This document shows, in pieces, positions 40,267 to 50,142 of a stretch of 64,000 nucleotides of DNA; the stretch's first letter is position 1; every line of letters begins with the position of its first letter. The notes under the pieces were generated by a model. That model was not told the DNA's origin. It did not search any database and saw nothing but the letters and a program-made list of their open reading frames with translations. The DNA is from an uncultured Prevotellaceae bacterium (GTDB lineage: Bacteria > Bacteroidota > Bacteroidia > Bacteroidales > Bacteroidaceae), in assembly GCA_902785945.1 (NCBI GenBank), contig CADAAR010000001.1, positions 186,001 through 250,000 on the forward strand, written 5' to 3'. A program made the position numbers and the translations under genes.

Positions 40267-41127
40267 ATGAGACAACTGAAAATCACTAAATCAATCACAA
40301 ACCGAGAAAGTGAAGCTCTTGACAAATACCTGCAGGAGATAGGTAAAGAAGAGATGATCTCGGTGGAAGAGGAAGTGGAATTGGCACAGCGTATCCGCAA
40401 AGGTGACAAAAAAGCCCTTGAGCGCCTCACCAAGGCCAATTTACGATTCGTTGTTTCAGTAGCCAAACAATACCAGAACCAAGGTCTCTCCCTACCAGAC
40501 CTTATCAACGAGGGGAACGTGGGACTGATCAAGGCTGCAGAGAAATTTGATGAAACGCGCGGCTTCAAGTTCATTTCTTATGCCGTTTGGTGGATTCGTC
40601 AGAGTATTCTTCAGGCTATCGCAGAGCAGAGTCGTATAGTCCGCCTTCCACTTAACCAAGTGGGCTCTGTCAACAAGATCAACAAATTGTTGAATAAGTT
40701 CGAACAAGAGAATGAGCGTCGTCCGTCTGTCGAAGAAATCTCTGAGTCATTAGACCTGCCAGAAGAAAAGATCGACGAGGCTATGAGTGTGAACACCCGT
40801 CACGTATCTGTCGACGCGCCCTTTGTTGATGGCGAAGATAACAGTCTGCTCGATGTGCTTATTAACGACGATGCGCCGATGGCTGACCGTACACTCCTTC
40901 TGGAGTCGCTGAAATCAGAAATCAATAATGCCCTCAAGGTGCTCAACGATCGTGAACGTGGCGTGATAGAGGCCTTTTATGGCATTAACCAACCCGAGAT
41001 GACCCTCGAAGAGATTGGTGTTAAGTTCGGTCTTACCCGTGAACGCGTCCGTCAGATCAAGGAGAAAGCCATACGTCGTCTACGCACTTGTACAAAGAAA
41101 CATATATTAAAAACATTTTTAGGATAA
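40267..41127 (+). CDS. rpoD: Primary sigma factor RpoD (sigma-70)
   Basis: 286 aa, the short form typical of Bacteroidota, lacking region 1.1. Regions 1.2/2 ([41 protein letters not shown]), region 3 and region 4 with HTH ([22 protein letters not shown]) are all present. It directs core transcription at the TAnnTTTG promoters seen throughout this window. Its stop overlaps the start of the next gene (TAATG). Confidence 0.97.
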   Translation: MRQLKITKSITNRESEALDKYLQEIGKEEMISVEEEVELAQRIRKGDKKALERLTKANLRFVVSVAKQYQNQGLSLPDLINEGNVGLIKAAEKFDETRGFKFISYAVWWIRQSILQAIAEQSRIVRLPLNQVGSVNKINKLLNKFEQENERRPSVEEISESLDLPEEKIDEAMSVNTRHVSVDAPFVDGEDNSLLDVLINDDAPMADRTLLLESLKSEINNALKVLNDRERGVIEAFYGINQPEMTLEEIGVKFGLTRERVRQIKEKAIRRLRTCTKKHILKTFLG

Positions 41128-41558
41128 TGAAATATCTCAAATACTTAGCTCTAGCCATCGTCCTGATGGCTTTCATGCCTACTCATGCGGCCAAGAAGCC
41201 CGAGACCACTAAGGCATATCTCTTTGGCTTCGTAGCCAACTTCACCGATTCTGTGGTCTATTTCACAGATATTCAGGAAATAGAGAATGTAACCATCACG
41301 AAAAACAAGTTCTTGAAAGATCGTGAATCATATTCCGACCAACTGCGCTATTATTTTACTGAAAAACTTAACATGCCCAACCGTACATGTATCGTATCCT
41401 TTGGACTCACACGTAAGAAGGCTGAGAAGAAGTACGTCAAGATGCGCAAACTCTACACGGAGAAGAATGCAGGCCGCTATGATGTTCGTTACATTACTGA
41501 GAACGACTTCAAATTCCAGCCTATTCTCCCTGCCGAAATTATCGAATCGGATAAATAA
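41127..41558 (+). CDS. Exported small protein of unknown function
   Basis: 143 aa with a signal peptide ([22 protein letters not shown]). The mature part is basic and mixed alpha/beta: KAYLFGFVANFTDSVVYFTD, RTCIVSFGLTRKKAEKKYVK, and YDVRYITENDFKFQPIL. Probably periplasmic. I recognise no named family. ATG shares a base with the rpoD stop, so it should be translated from the rpoD mRNA. Confidence 0.75.
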   Translation: MKYLKYLALAIVLMAFMPTHAAKKPETTKAYLFGFVANFTDSVVYFTDIQEIENVTITKNKFLKDRESYSDQLRYYFTEKLNMPNRTCIVSFGLTRKKAEKKYVKMRKLYTEKNAGRYDVRYITENDFKFQPILPAEIIESDK

Positions 41559-41565
41559 TAACGGC

Positions 41566-44500
41566 TTATCTGCGACCACCGCCTCCGAAGCCACCTCCGA
41601 AGCCGCCGCCAAAGCCACCACCAGGACCTCCACCACCCGGGAAGCCACCACCACGGCCGCCCTCTTGGAATCCGCCACCAGGTCCATCGTCTCCTCTACG
41701 ACCGCCTCGCTGGCCAAAACCACCGCGACCATTACGTCCACCGAAGAAGTTCATGCGGTAACTCACGTGCAGCATGGCATAACTCGTGATGGCATTCACC
41801 TCACGATCGGTCCAGCCATTGGCCGTCACGTTCGTCGTCAGGTTAGTCTGCTGATGCAGAATGTCATACCACTGCAACATGACGGTAAGTGGTTTTCCGC
41901 GCAGGAATCCCTGTGAGAGTTGGGCGTTCCACAACAGTTCATTGGTATTCATTGTCTCATCAGTATAGCCGCGCTTGCTATACATGTGGAAATCCGTTGC
42001 CAGTTCCATACCCCAGGGCAGGCGGATATTTGTGTTACCACCATACTGGAAATTCCATGTAGTCAGATTATTCGTGGCTTGCAGACGGTTCTCAGTGCGG
42101 GCATACGTCGCACGACCGTTGAGCGAGAAGCTGAACATCCTGACGCGATAACTAAGCCGCAATTCGGGCGAGAGATTATAGGTATGCGTCACATTGCGGT
42201 CGGGCACAGCCGTACGGTTCAGGTTGACATAACCTACGCGATGATCGTAGCGTCCGTTGACGGAGCCGCTCACGTCCCAGCGATTCAGCGTGTCGAGTCC
42301 GATATTAAACGACATACCAAGGTTGGCACTCCAGTTACCGTTGATATTCTCTGGTTTCGATATACGTCCACCAGTGGTTTCATTATAGGTCACGATATTA
42401 CCTATAGAGTTGCTGGTAATCTGCCATCCACCATTGGAAGTGAAACTCCAGTGAGCCTGATTCTTGGGCACAGTGAATCCCATACTGTCGGTCACGAGCT
42501 TCTGCTGTCGCTGCATCTGGAAGTTAAAGCTGAGGTTCGAGTTGAACGAAGGTTTCAGACCTGCGTTACCCGTCGAGATATTCAGTGGGTTTGTATCGTC
42601 GTAAATTTCGAGCAACTGGGTAATCTGTGGCTGCTGCGACTGTCCGCGGAACTGAATCTGGAGATTGGTCTGCTGATTGAAACGGTAACGCATATTCAGC
42701 GTAGGCGATACATTAGTGATAGTTCTGACAGTATCCACAGGACGTCCCAGATACTGCTGGATGAAGTGCGACTTCTGTGGCTGGATGTTAATACCGACAT
42801 TCATATTCAGTTTCTCGCGCACCATACGTAGCTGTACGTCGATATTCTGGTTATGCTCCGTACGCTCGGAGAAACGACTCAGATCCTTCGAGAGATAGCT
42901 CTCATAGGGATTGTCAAGGTAACCGAACAGGCGTCCCCACTCACGGTATTCATTGAGCACTTCAGCAAAGGCCTCGTCGGTATAGACTGCAGGGAAGTCG
43001 TAAGTCGAGGGGTCGCTCTTCTGATGACTGTAGTTATAGCGATAGTTCAACTGCAGGAAGACGCCCTGAGCACCAAACGAGCGCACGCGGTTGCGATTGC
43101 CAAAGGGGCCGCGCTGCTGCGGTTGTGTAGAGTCGACCTCAACGGGTTTCGGTTTGAAATTAAAGAGCGGCTCAGTATAAGTTAAGCCTATCTGGTAGCT
43201 GAAGTTGTCGGTAGGCGACAGCGTGTAGCGGTTAGTCTGATAGGTGGAGTCGTTGCCGAAACGGTCTTTCTGTTGGAAAAGGTGCACAGCCGAGAGGTTG
43301 GCGTTCTTGTTAGAGCCGTCACGATAGTTGATGTTTCCGCTGATGGAAATGTTTCGACCTTTCGTTCCGATGCGACGGTTAAGCTGCAACTGTGCGCTGG
43401 CATTCTTGTTGGAGCCATAGCCGAGCGACTTACCCTGGCGGTTGTTGACAACGAGGCCCTTTTCGTTCAAGAGTGAAATGCTCTTTTCGCTCAGGGCATC
43501 CTCGACGTAATCGAAAGGATTGGCGTTGAACGAGGCATTGGTATTATAGGAACGACTGTCGTTCGTAGAGAAGCTTATATCAGGACGGAACGACAAGGTG
43601 GTCAGCGTGTCGATGCTCCATTGCAGGTTCATGTTGCCCGTCCAACTATTGTTGCGCGAGTAACTCTGGCTGATGCTATTCGAGAAAGCACCGCCACGGG
43701 TCTGGACGAAGTTCTCCGAAGCCGAACGGTTCCAGTTGTCAGCATCATTGCGGTTCCATGTCACACGTCCGCTCCAACGCACTTGATTGCCATTCCGTTT
43801 TCGCTTACTTTCGTAGCTGGCGTCGAGGGCTGCTGTCTTGGTCTCTCGCTGACCCTGGTTATTGCCTCGTCCACGTCCACCACGTCCCGAGAAATTACGG
43901 TCGTTCACGTTATTGGCATTGGCCATCAGGGTGTAGCGCATCGCACCGAAGGGTTTCATTGCTGTCAGACGCAAACCATAGCGATTGTCGGTACCATAGC
44001 CCAAATCTGGATTAGCCTGTATACCGTTGCGGGCACTGCGCTTGGTGACGAACTCGAGTGTGAAGTCATCATTACCATCGTCGATACCCGTCATACGCGA
44101 CAAGTCGCTCTTATCGTCGTAGGCCTTTACCTGATCGATTACATACGAGGGCAGGTTCTTCATCACGGCATCGTTATTACCCGTCATGAAGTCGCGACCG
44201 TCGAGCTTGAACTTACGCACTTCCTTACCATTGATACTGATCTTGCCATCGTCGTCGATCTTTGCACCTGGGAGGGCCTCCACCAGTGCTTCGATGACCG
44301 AACCTTCTGGTACACGGAAAGCATCAGCATTATACACCACCGTATCGTCGCGGATCACCATCTTCGGCAGATTGGCGGTAATCACTGCTTCGTCGAGTTG
44401 CACAGAACTGGCTTCCATCGCGATAGTACCTACAGCGAGGTCCCTACCCCGTTCCTTGTTGACTGCACGATAGTAGTGCTTGTAGCCAAGGAAGGTTACT

Positions 44501-44760
44501 TTCACCAGATACTGACCTGCCGACACATTATTAAATGTAAAGCGGCCATTGTCATCCGAGAGCACACCGCTCACGAAGGTCGTATCGAGTTTGCCACCTG
44601 TCTTCTGTGTAAGACGATAAAGTTGAATAGTACTCTTTGCCATGGGCGAGTTGTCTTCCTTGTCGATAACACGACCTGACAAACCATCTCTTTGGGCTGC
44701 TGCTGTGAGTATGCTCAAAAAGAATGCAATTAAAATGGTTATAGTGCTGCGTTGGTTCAT
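41566..44760 (-). CDS. Outer-membrane beta-barrel protein (TonB-receptor-like) with Gly/Arg-rich tail
   Basis: 1064 aa. Signal peptide (about 1-23), carboxypeptidase-regulatory domain (LSGRVIDKEDNSPMAKSTIQ), plug-like domain (VIEALVEALPGAKIDDDG, then DGRDFMTGNND), and a long beta-barrel (OMP_b-brl_3 type). The last 60 residues are almost only Gly, Arg, Phe, Pro and Gln, in GGGFGGGFGGG-type repeats. The barrel should normally end at the aromatic residue before the tail. It stands alone, divergent from feoAB. Substrate unknown. Confidence 0.82.
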   Translation of the reverse strand: MNQRSTITILIAFFLSILTAAAQRDGLSGRVIDKEDNSPMAKSTIQLYRLTQKTGGKLDTTFVSGVLSDDNGRFTFNNVSAGQYLVKVTFLGYKHYYRAVNKERGRDLAVGTIAMEASSVQLDEAVITANLPKMVIRDDTVVYNADAFRVPEGSVIEALVEALPGAKIDDDGKISINGKEVRKFKLDGRDFMTGNNDAVMKNLPSYVIDQVKAYDDKSDLSRMTGIDDGNDDFTLEFVTKRSARNGIQANPDLGYGTDNRYGLRLTAMKPFGAMRYTLMANANNVNDRNFSGRGGRGRGNNQGQRETKTAALDASYESKRKRNGNQVRWSGRVTWNRNDADNWNRSASENFVQTRGGAFSNSISQSYSRNNSWTGNMNLQWSIDTLTTLSFRPDISFSTNDSRSYNTNASFNANPFDYVEDALSEKSISLLNEKGLVVNNRQGKSLGYGSNKNASAQLQLNRRIGTKGRNISISGNINYRDGSNKNANLSAVHLFQQKDRFGNDSTYQTNRYTLSPTDNFSYQIGLTYTEPLFNFKPKPVEVDSTQPQQRGPFGNRNRVRSFGAQGVFLQLNYRYNYSHQKSDPSTYDFPAVYTDEAFAEVLNEYREWGRLFGYLDNPYESYLSKDLSRFSERTEHNQNIDVQLRMVREKLNMNVGINIQPQKSHFIQQYLGRPVDTVRTITNVSPTLNMRYRFNQQTNLQIQFRGQSQQPQITQLLEIYDDTNPLNISTGNAGLKPSFNSNLSFNFQMQRQQKLVTDSMGFTVPKNQAHWSFTSNGGWQITSNSIGNIVTYNETTGGRISKPENINGNWSANLGMSFNIGLDTLNRWDVSGSVNGRYDHRVGYVNLNRTAVPDRNVTHTYNLSPELRLSYRVRMFSFSLNGRATYARTENRLQATNNLTTWNFQYGGNTNIRLPWGMELATDFHMYSKRGYTDETMNTNELLWNAQLSQGFLRGKPLTVMLQWYDILHQQTNLTTNVTANGWTDREVNAITSYAMLHVSYRMNFFGGRNGRGGFGQRGGRRGDDGPGGGFQEGGRGGGFPGGGGPGGGFGGGFGGGFGGGGRR

Positions 44761-44890
44761 ATACCATATTAGACACAATAATTGACAAATGTTTAATTTG
44801 TTAGCGCACAATTAACTTTTATTATCATCATAAGTAGGTATTTTTTTGAAAAGAATGCAAATTGCAACCCGATTGCAAGAAATTTTTGTG

Positions 44891-44898
44891 TAACTTTG
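44891..44898 (+). promoter_or_regulatory. -7 box for feoAB
   Basis: TAACTTTG 20 bp before the ATG at 44919. A TTGC lies about 15 bp upstream; the spacing is shorter than usual. Confidence 0.6.
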
Positions 44899-44918
44899 CA
44901 GCAGAAAACAAAAAGGTC

Positions 44919-47357
44919 ATGAAACTATCTGAGTTAAAGACAGGCGAAAAAGGCATCATCGTAAAGGTGCTGGGACACGGTGGATTCCGCAAACGCATCA
45001 TCGAGATGGGCTTCATCAAGGGCAAGGAGGTCGAGGTGCTGCAGAACGCACCACTTCAGGACCCCGTCATCTATAAACTGATGGGCTACGAGGTGTCGTT
45101 GAGACATCAGGAGGCCGATATGATTGAGGTGGTCTCTGCCGACACCCCCATCGAGTCGTCGCAGTTTATTATCTCCGATAACGACCGTATCCATGAAGAT
45201 GACTACGTCCGACATGAAGCCATGAAGGAGCGTCGTACCATCAACGTGGCGCTCGTGGGCAATCCCAACTGTGGCAAGACCTCGCTCTTCAACTTTGCCA
45301 GCGGTGCTCACGGACATGTGGGCAACTACAGTGGTGTGACTGTCGATGCCACCGAAGCCCATGCCTCGATGTTCGGCTATGAGTTCAACCTCACCGACCT
45401 GCCTGGCACCTACTCGCTCAGCTGCTACTCGCCAGAGGAACTTTACGTACGCGAACATCTGACAGAGAAGATGCCCGACGTGGTGATCAACGTTATCGAC
45501 GCCTCGAATCTCGAACGCAATCTCTATCTCACCACGCAACTCGTGGATATGAACATCCGCATGGTCTGCGCCCTGAATATGTACGATGAGTTCGAGCGTC
45601 GTGGTGACCGTCTCGACCTCGAGGTGCTGAGTCGTCTCTTCGGTATGCCGATGGTTCCCACCTCGTTTAAGAACGGCGAGGGTGTAAAGGAACTCTTCAA
45701 GGCTGTCATCCAGGTATATGAAGGCACCAACAAGGCCTCGCGCCACCTGCATATCAACTACGGACACGAGATTGAGGACGGTATTGCCCACATCCAGAAA
45801 TACCTGAAGGCCGATGAGCATATCACCCAGCACTACTCCACCCGTTATCTGGCGCTGAAACTGTTGGAACACGATTCTCAAGTTCTCGACTATCTGGGCA
45901 AGCACATGGCTGGTGAGCAGCGCATGCACGATTTCCACAACCTGACAAATGCCCGCGATAAGGCCTCTGCCCGTGTAAAGGAAGAGACGGGCAACGACTC
46001 TGAGACCGCCATCATGGACGCCAAATATGGTTTCATCAATGGTGCGCTGACGGAGGCAGGCTACAAGACAGGCACTAAGGAGGATACCTACCGCATGACC
46101 CATCGCATCGATGGCGTGCTGTCGAACAAATACATCGGTTTCCCCATCTTCTTCCTCATCCTTTACGTGATGTTTGAGGTAACGTTCACCCTTGGCCAGT
46201 ATCCGATGGACTGGATTGAGGAAGCCGTAGCCTGGCTGGGCGAGAAGATCAGCGACGGCATACCAGAAGGACCGTTGAAGGCCATGCTTGTCGACGGTGT
46301 CATTGGCGGTGTAGGCTCGGTGATTGTCTTCCTGCCACAGATATTGATTCTCTATTTCTTCATCTCGCTGATGGAGGATTCGGGCTATATGGCGCGCGCT
46401 GCGTTTATTATGGACAAGCTGATGCACAAGATGGGACTGCACGGCAAGTCGTTCATTCCGCTTATCATGGGCTTTGGCTGCAATGTGCCCGCTGTAATGG
46501 CCACACGCACCATCGAGAGCCGACGTTCGAGGATTATCACCATGATGATCCTGCCGTTTATGAGTTGCTCAGCGCGACTGCCCATCTATATCATGATTGC
46601 TGGCACGTTCTTCTCCGTGGCCTACCGTTCGTGGGTGCTGTTGTCGCTCTATGCTGTGGGCATCGCAATGTCGATTATCGTCAGCAAGATCTTCTCGTCG
46701 CTGGTTATCAAAGGCGAGGACACCCCGTTTGTAATGGAACTGCCACCCTACCGCTGGCCCACACCGAAAGCCATCTGGCGCCATACCTGGGAGAAGGGTA
46801 AGGAATATCTGAAAAAGATGGGTGGTATCATCCTTGTGGCATCGATTATCGTGTGGGCGCTCGGCTACTTCCCACACAATGACGATCTGCCTCACGCACA
46901 ACAGCAGGAGCAGAGTTACATCGGACGCATGGGTAAGGCCATCGAGCCCGTATTCTCCCCACAGGGCTTCAACTGGAAACTCGATGTCTCGTTGCTCGCG
47001 GGTGTCGGTGCAAAGGAGATTGTGGCCTCGTCGATAGGTGTGCTCTATTCAGGCGATGATGAGCTTGACAACGATAATGATGACGACGACGAGTTCTCGG
47101 AAGACACAGAGTTCTCAGAAGACTCGGAGAAATACACCCGTCTGCGCCAGGCGATGCTGCGTGAGGGCATCACGCCGATGGCGGCTTACGCGTACCTTAT
47201 ATTTATATTATTATATTTCCCCTGCGTAGCCACCATCGTTGCCATCAAGAACGAGACGGGCTCGTGGCGCTGGGCGCTGTTTGCAGCCTCCTACACCACC
47301 GTCGTTGCCTGGATCACATCCGCACTCGTCTTCCAGATAGGCAGCCTCCTGCTCTAG
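44919..47357 (+). CDS. feoB: Fe2+ transporter FeoB fused to FeoA
   Basis: 812 aa. FeoA SH3-like domain (1-75), then a G domain with GNPNCGKTS (114-122), DLPGTYSL and NMYDE (G4), followed by the membrane part with two gate motifs including GFGCNVPAVMATRT. It imports ferrous iron. FeoA-FeoB fusions are common in Bacteroidota. A cytosolic loop near 710-740 contains a strongly acidic run (DDELDNDNDDDDEFSED). Confidence 0.93.
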   Translation: MKLSELKTGEKGIIVKVLGHGGFRKRIIEMGFIKGKEVEVLQNAPLQDPVIYKLMGYEVSLRHQEADMIEVVSADTPIESSQFIISDNDRIHEDDYVRHEAMKERRTINVALVGNPNCGKTSLFNFASGAHGHVGNYSGVTVDATEAHASMFGYEFNLTDLPGTYSLSCYSPEELYVREHLTEKMPDVVINVIDASNLERNLYLTTQLVDMNIRMVCALNMYDEFERRGDRLDLEVLSRLFGMPMVPTSFKNGEGVKELFKAVIQVYEGTNKASRHLHINYGHEIEDGIAHIQKYLKADEHITQHYSTRYLALKLLEHDSQVLDYLGKHMAGEQRMHDFHNLTNARDKASARVKEETGNDSETAIMDAKYGFINGALTEAGYKTGTKEDTYRMTHRIDGVLSNKYIGFPIFFLILYVMFEVTFTLGQYPMDWIEEAVAWLGEKISDGIPEGPLKAMLVDGVIGGVGSVIVFLPQILILYFFISLMEDSGYMARAAFIMDKLMHKMGLHGKSFIPLIMGFGCNVPAVMATRTIESRRSRIITMMILPFMSCSARLPIYIMIAGTFFSVAYRSWVLLSLYAVGIAMSIIVSKIFSSLVIKGEDTPFVMELPPYRWPTPKAIWRHTWEKGKEYLKKMGGIILVASIIVWALGYFPHNDDLPHAQQQEQSYIGRMGKAIEPVFSPQGFNWKLDVSLLAGVGAKEIVASSIGVLYSGDDELDNDNDDDDEFSEDTEFSEDSEKYTRLRQAMLREGITPMAAYAYLIFILLYFPCVATIVAIKNETGSWRWALFAASYTTVVAWITSALVFQIGSLLL

Positions 47358-47385
47358 GTCGCCGATAAGTTTTTTTGCTCATTCA

Positions 47386-47417
47386 TTTGGCTTTTCTATT
47401 GGTTTTTTGTACCTTTG
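47386..47417 (+). promoter_or_regulatory. ruvC promoter
   Basis: -33 TTTG at 47386-47389, 20-bp spacer, -7 TACCTTTG at 47410-47417; ATG 8 bp later, so nearly leaderless. Confidence 0.8.
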
Positions 47418-47425
47418 CAGGCTGA

Positions 47426-48004
47426 ATGGAAAAAGTCATTTTGGGTATCGACCCTGGAACCAACCTGATGGGATATGGCCTGTTGAAGGTGGTAGACGGT
47501 AAGGCGCAGATGATGACAATGGGTGTCATCGACCTGCGAAAGTTTCCTGACGCCTATCTGAAGCTCGGACATATCTTCGAACGTGTAACCAGCATCATCG
47601 ATGGCTTCCTGCCCGACGAGATGGCCATCGAGGCCCCTTTCTTCGGTAAGAACGTACAGTCGATGCTCAAACTTGGTCGCGCGCAGGGCACAGCCATCGC
47701 TGCCGCCATCCACCACGGGGTGCCCATTCACGAATATGCGCCCATGAAAATCAAAATGGCCATCACGGGTAATGGTAATGCCGCAAAGGAACAGGTGGCA
47801 GGCATGCTACAGCGGTTGCTGAAGATACCCAACGAAGAGATGTCGAAATTCATGGATGCCACCGATGCCCTTGCTGCTGCCTATTGCCACTATCTGCAGA
47901 TGGGGCGTCCCGAGAGCGAGGTAAAATACCGTGGATGGAAAGATTTTATAAACAAGAACAAAGAAAAAGTTTCAAAACGCAAGACAAAGAATGAAGACGA
48001 TTGA
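47426..48004 (+). CDS. ruvC: Holliday junction resolvase RuvC
   Basis: 192 aa RNase H-fold nuclease. Catalytic acids are Asp9 in LGIDPGTN, Glu in [11 protein letters not shown] near 70, and Asp in [12 protein letters not shown] near 144. It cuts Holliday junctions with RuvAB. The C-terminal tail is lysine-rich. Its end overlaps the start of the next gene by 14 bp. Confidence 0.95.
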   Translation: MEKVILGIDPGTNLMGYGLLKVVDGKAQMMTMGVIDLRKFPDAYLKLGHIFERVTSIIDGFLPDEMAIEAPFFGKNVQSMLKLGRAQGTAIAAAIHHGVPIHEYAPMKIKMAITGNGNAAKEQVAGMLQRLLKIPNEEMSKFMDATDALAAAYCHYLQMGRPESEVKYRGWKDFINKNKEKVSKRKTKNEDD

Positions 48005-49427
48005 GATGATCAACGCACGTGCCAGAAAAGCGGAATGGTCGTTGGCAGAACCCGTTAACTTCACACTCAACGAAGGAGAACACATCGCTATTATTGGTCG
48101 CAACGGAGCAGGAAAATCCATGCTTGTAGATATGATCACAGGCCGACATCCGGTATTCCCCGGCATGATCAGCTATGCCTTCGACGAGCCATACAACAAC
48201 CTCAAGCATATCACCTTCCGCGATACCTACGGTGGTGACAACGATCGCACCTATTTCCTCCAACAGCGTTGGAACCAGATGGAGATCGACGAAGAAACGC
48301 CCACCGTTGGCCAGAAGCTCGAAGAGGCATTCCTGTTAACTGGTGAAGATACGCCTGAGCGCCGGAAATTCCAGAAAAACCTCTATCAGCTTTTCCACCT
48401 CGAAAATCTGCTTGATAAGTACATCATACTATTGAGTAGTGGTGAACTTCGCAAATACAAACTTGCAGCCAATCTGTTTACCAACCCCAAGGTACTGATC
48501 ATAGAAAATCCCTTCATCGGACTGGATGCGGAAACGAGAGACCAAGTGAAAGAGCTCCTCAAGATGCTTGCTGAGGAACAAGGCATGCAGATCATACTGG
48601 TACTTTCGAAGATGGACGAAATACCGGAGTTCATTACACGCGTCGTCAAATTAGACAAACTCCGCATGGTTCCCGATATCAAGGTAAAAACCGATTTCCA
48701 GATCGATCATTGTCCGCATGCCATCCAAGTAAAGGATGTATCGCCCCTGCCACCGATACCCCAACAGGTTATCAGTTTCAATCACGTAACCATCCGCTAC
48801 GGTGAACGAACCATTCTGAAGGATTTAAACTGGGTGGTGCTGAAGGGTGAGCATTGGGCACTTTCAGGTCAGAATGGATCAGGCAAGTCTACCCTACTCT
48901 CACTCGTCTGTGCCGACAATCCGCAAAGCTATGCCTGCAATATCTCATTGTTCGGGCACAAGCGTGGCTCCGGTGAGAGCATCTGGGACATCAAGAAGCG
49001 TATTGGCTACATATCGCCAGAGATGCATCGAAGCTACAAACAGAACATCCCAGCCCTACAGATTGTGGCCAGTGGACTGAAAGATACCATAGGGCTTTAC
49101 TTCACACCGACCCAGAAGGAGAAAGACCAATGTATAGAATGGATGAACGTGTTCGACATCGGGCATCTGGCTGATCGCAATTTCCTCGAAATGTCGAGTG
49201 GTGAGCAACGACTGGTTTTGCTGGCTCGCGCATTCGTCAAATGTCCAGACTTGCTGATTCTCGACGAACCGCTTCATGGACTGGACCTATGCAACCGCAA
49301 TCTGGTAAAGGCTGTCGTCGACCGTTATATGTATGACAATCCCGACTGCACACTCATCTATGTCACACATTACGAAAACGAATTGCCACGGTGCATTGAT
49401 CACTACATCTACCTCGAAAAACAATAA
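47991..49427 (+). CDS. Twin ABC ATPase (ModF/PhrA-like)
   Basis: 478 aa with two ABC nucleotide-binding domains: GRNGAGKS (36-43) with LSSGELRK, and GQNGSGKS near 293 with MSSGEQRL and [13 protein letters not shown]. There are no membrane segments. The arrangement resembles ModF/PhrA, soluble tandem ATPases of uncertain function linked to molybdate metabolism or photorepair. It overlaps ruvC, so is co-transcribed, which gives no clear functional hint. Confidence 0.82.
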   Translation: MKTIEMINARARKAEWSLAEPVNFTLNEGEHIAIIGRNGAGKSMLVDMITGRHPVFPGMISYAFDEPYNNLKHITFRDTYGGDNDRTYFLQQRWNQMEIDEETPTVGQKLEEAFLLTGEDTPERRKFQKNLYQLFHLENLLDKYIILLSSGELRKYKLAANLFTNPKVLIIENPFIGLDAETRDQVKELLKMLAEEQGMQIILVLSKMDEIPEFITRVVKLDKLRMVPDIKVKTDFQIDHCPHAIQVKDVSPLPPIPQQVISFNHVTIRYGERTILKDLNWVVLKGEHWALSGQNGSGKSTLLSLVCADNPQSYACNISLFGHKRGSGESIWDIKKRIGYISPEMHRSYKQNIPALQIVASGLKDTIGLYFTPTQKEKDQCIEWMNVFDIGHLADRNFLEMSSGEQRLVLLARAFVKCPDLLILDEPLHGLDLCNRNLVKAVVDRYMYDNPDCTLIYVTHYENELPRCIDHYIYLEKQ

Positions 49428-49431
49428 AAAA

Positions 49432-49452
49432 GGCTCTCCATTACGGAGAGCC
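49432..49452. terminator. Terminator between the ABC ATPase and crp-like genes
   Basis: Stem GGCTCTCC/GGAGAGCC with loop ATTAC; A6 before it reads as T6 on the minus strand. Convergent genes. Confidence 0.8.
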
Positions 49453-49511
49453 ATCATGTTACCCTTTTTAACAATTTACCTTTAAACTATATACCATTTC
49501 CGGTTTGCAGT

Positions 49512-50114
49512 TTATTTATTTTCCATCAGCGCAGCAGTACGCACGCGCGATAGTGTCTCGGGCGTCATTTGCAGATAGCTGGCGATATAAACCAACGGTG
49601 CACGAAGCACCAACTGCGGCTGACGCTTAATCAGTTTCTGATAACGGTCCTGTGCACTCTCAAAGCGCAGCATATCGGCATGAACCTGCGACAGAATGAG
49701 CGATTCTTCAAGAATCTTTCGATAAAGAATCTGTATGTTGACGCTCTTCATGGCAACAGCCTCTAAGTCTGCCTTGGGTAAGGCAATGAGTACAGAGGGC
49801 TCAATAGCCTTAATCTGCAGGTGTGTTGGCTGTTCCATGAACAGGCTCTCGATACACATCACAATCGAGCTCTCGGTAGCCATATACTCTGTCACTTCCT
49901 TACCGTTCTTATAATAGAACTGACGTACGAGACCCTTCACAACCCAATAGATATTGGTACAGGTCTCTCCTTCACGGAGAATCATCTCGTTCTTCGCGTA
50001 TTTCATGGGCACGAGAATGCTTTCCAGCATATCAAGCTCCTCATGGGTCATTGTACTGTATCGACGAGCCAACTCGCGGGCAACGTCTCTCGAAGTAATA
50101 CTAATATTAGCCAT
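49512..50114 (-). CDS. Crp/Fnr-family transcription regulator
   Basis: 200 aa. An N-terminal cyclic-nucleotide-binding-like beta roll (EMILREGETCTNIYWVVKGLV) is followed by a C-terminal region with PLVYIASYLQMTPETLSRVR, a winged-helix recognition segment. There are no Fnr-type cysteines. This family in Bacteroidota often senses redox or stress; ligand unknown. ATG at 50114 chosen; lepA lies 28 bp upstream, so both may share a transcript. Confidence 0.85.
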   Translation of the reverse strand: MANISITSRDVARELARRYSTMTHEELDMLESILVPMKYAKNEMILREGETCTNIYWVVKGLVRQFYYKNGKEVTEYMATESSIVMCIESLFMEQPTHLQIKAIEPSVLIALPKADLEAVAMKSVNIQILYRKILEESLILSQVHADMLRFESAQDRYQKLIKRQPQLVLRAPLVYIASYLQMTPETLSRVRTAALMENK

Positions 50115-50142
50115 AGGTCTTACTATCAATAAATATATGTTA

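Noticed and set aside
41323-41916. 197-aa plus-strand frame rich in Thr, Ser and Ala
   Set aside because: Antisense of the glycine-rich barrel tail and out of frame with the rpoD-linked gene; low complexity only.
44934-46442. 502-aa open frame on the minus strand
   Set aside because: Antisense to feoAB in a codon-biased region; no protein motifs, no promoter or start context.
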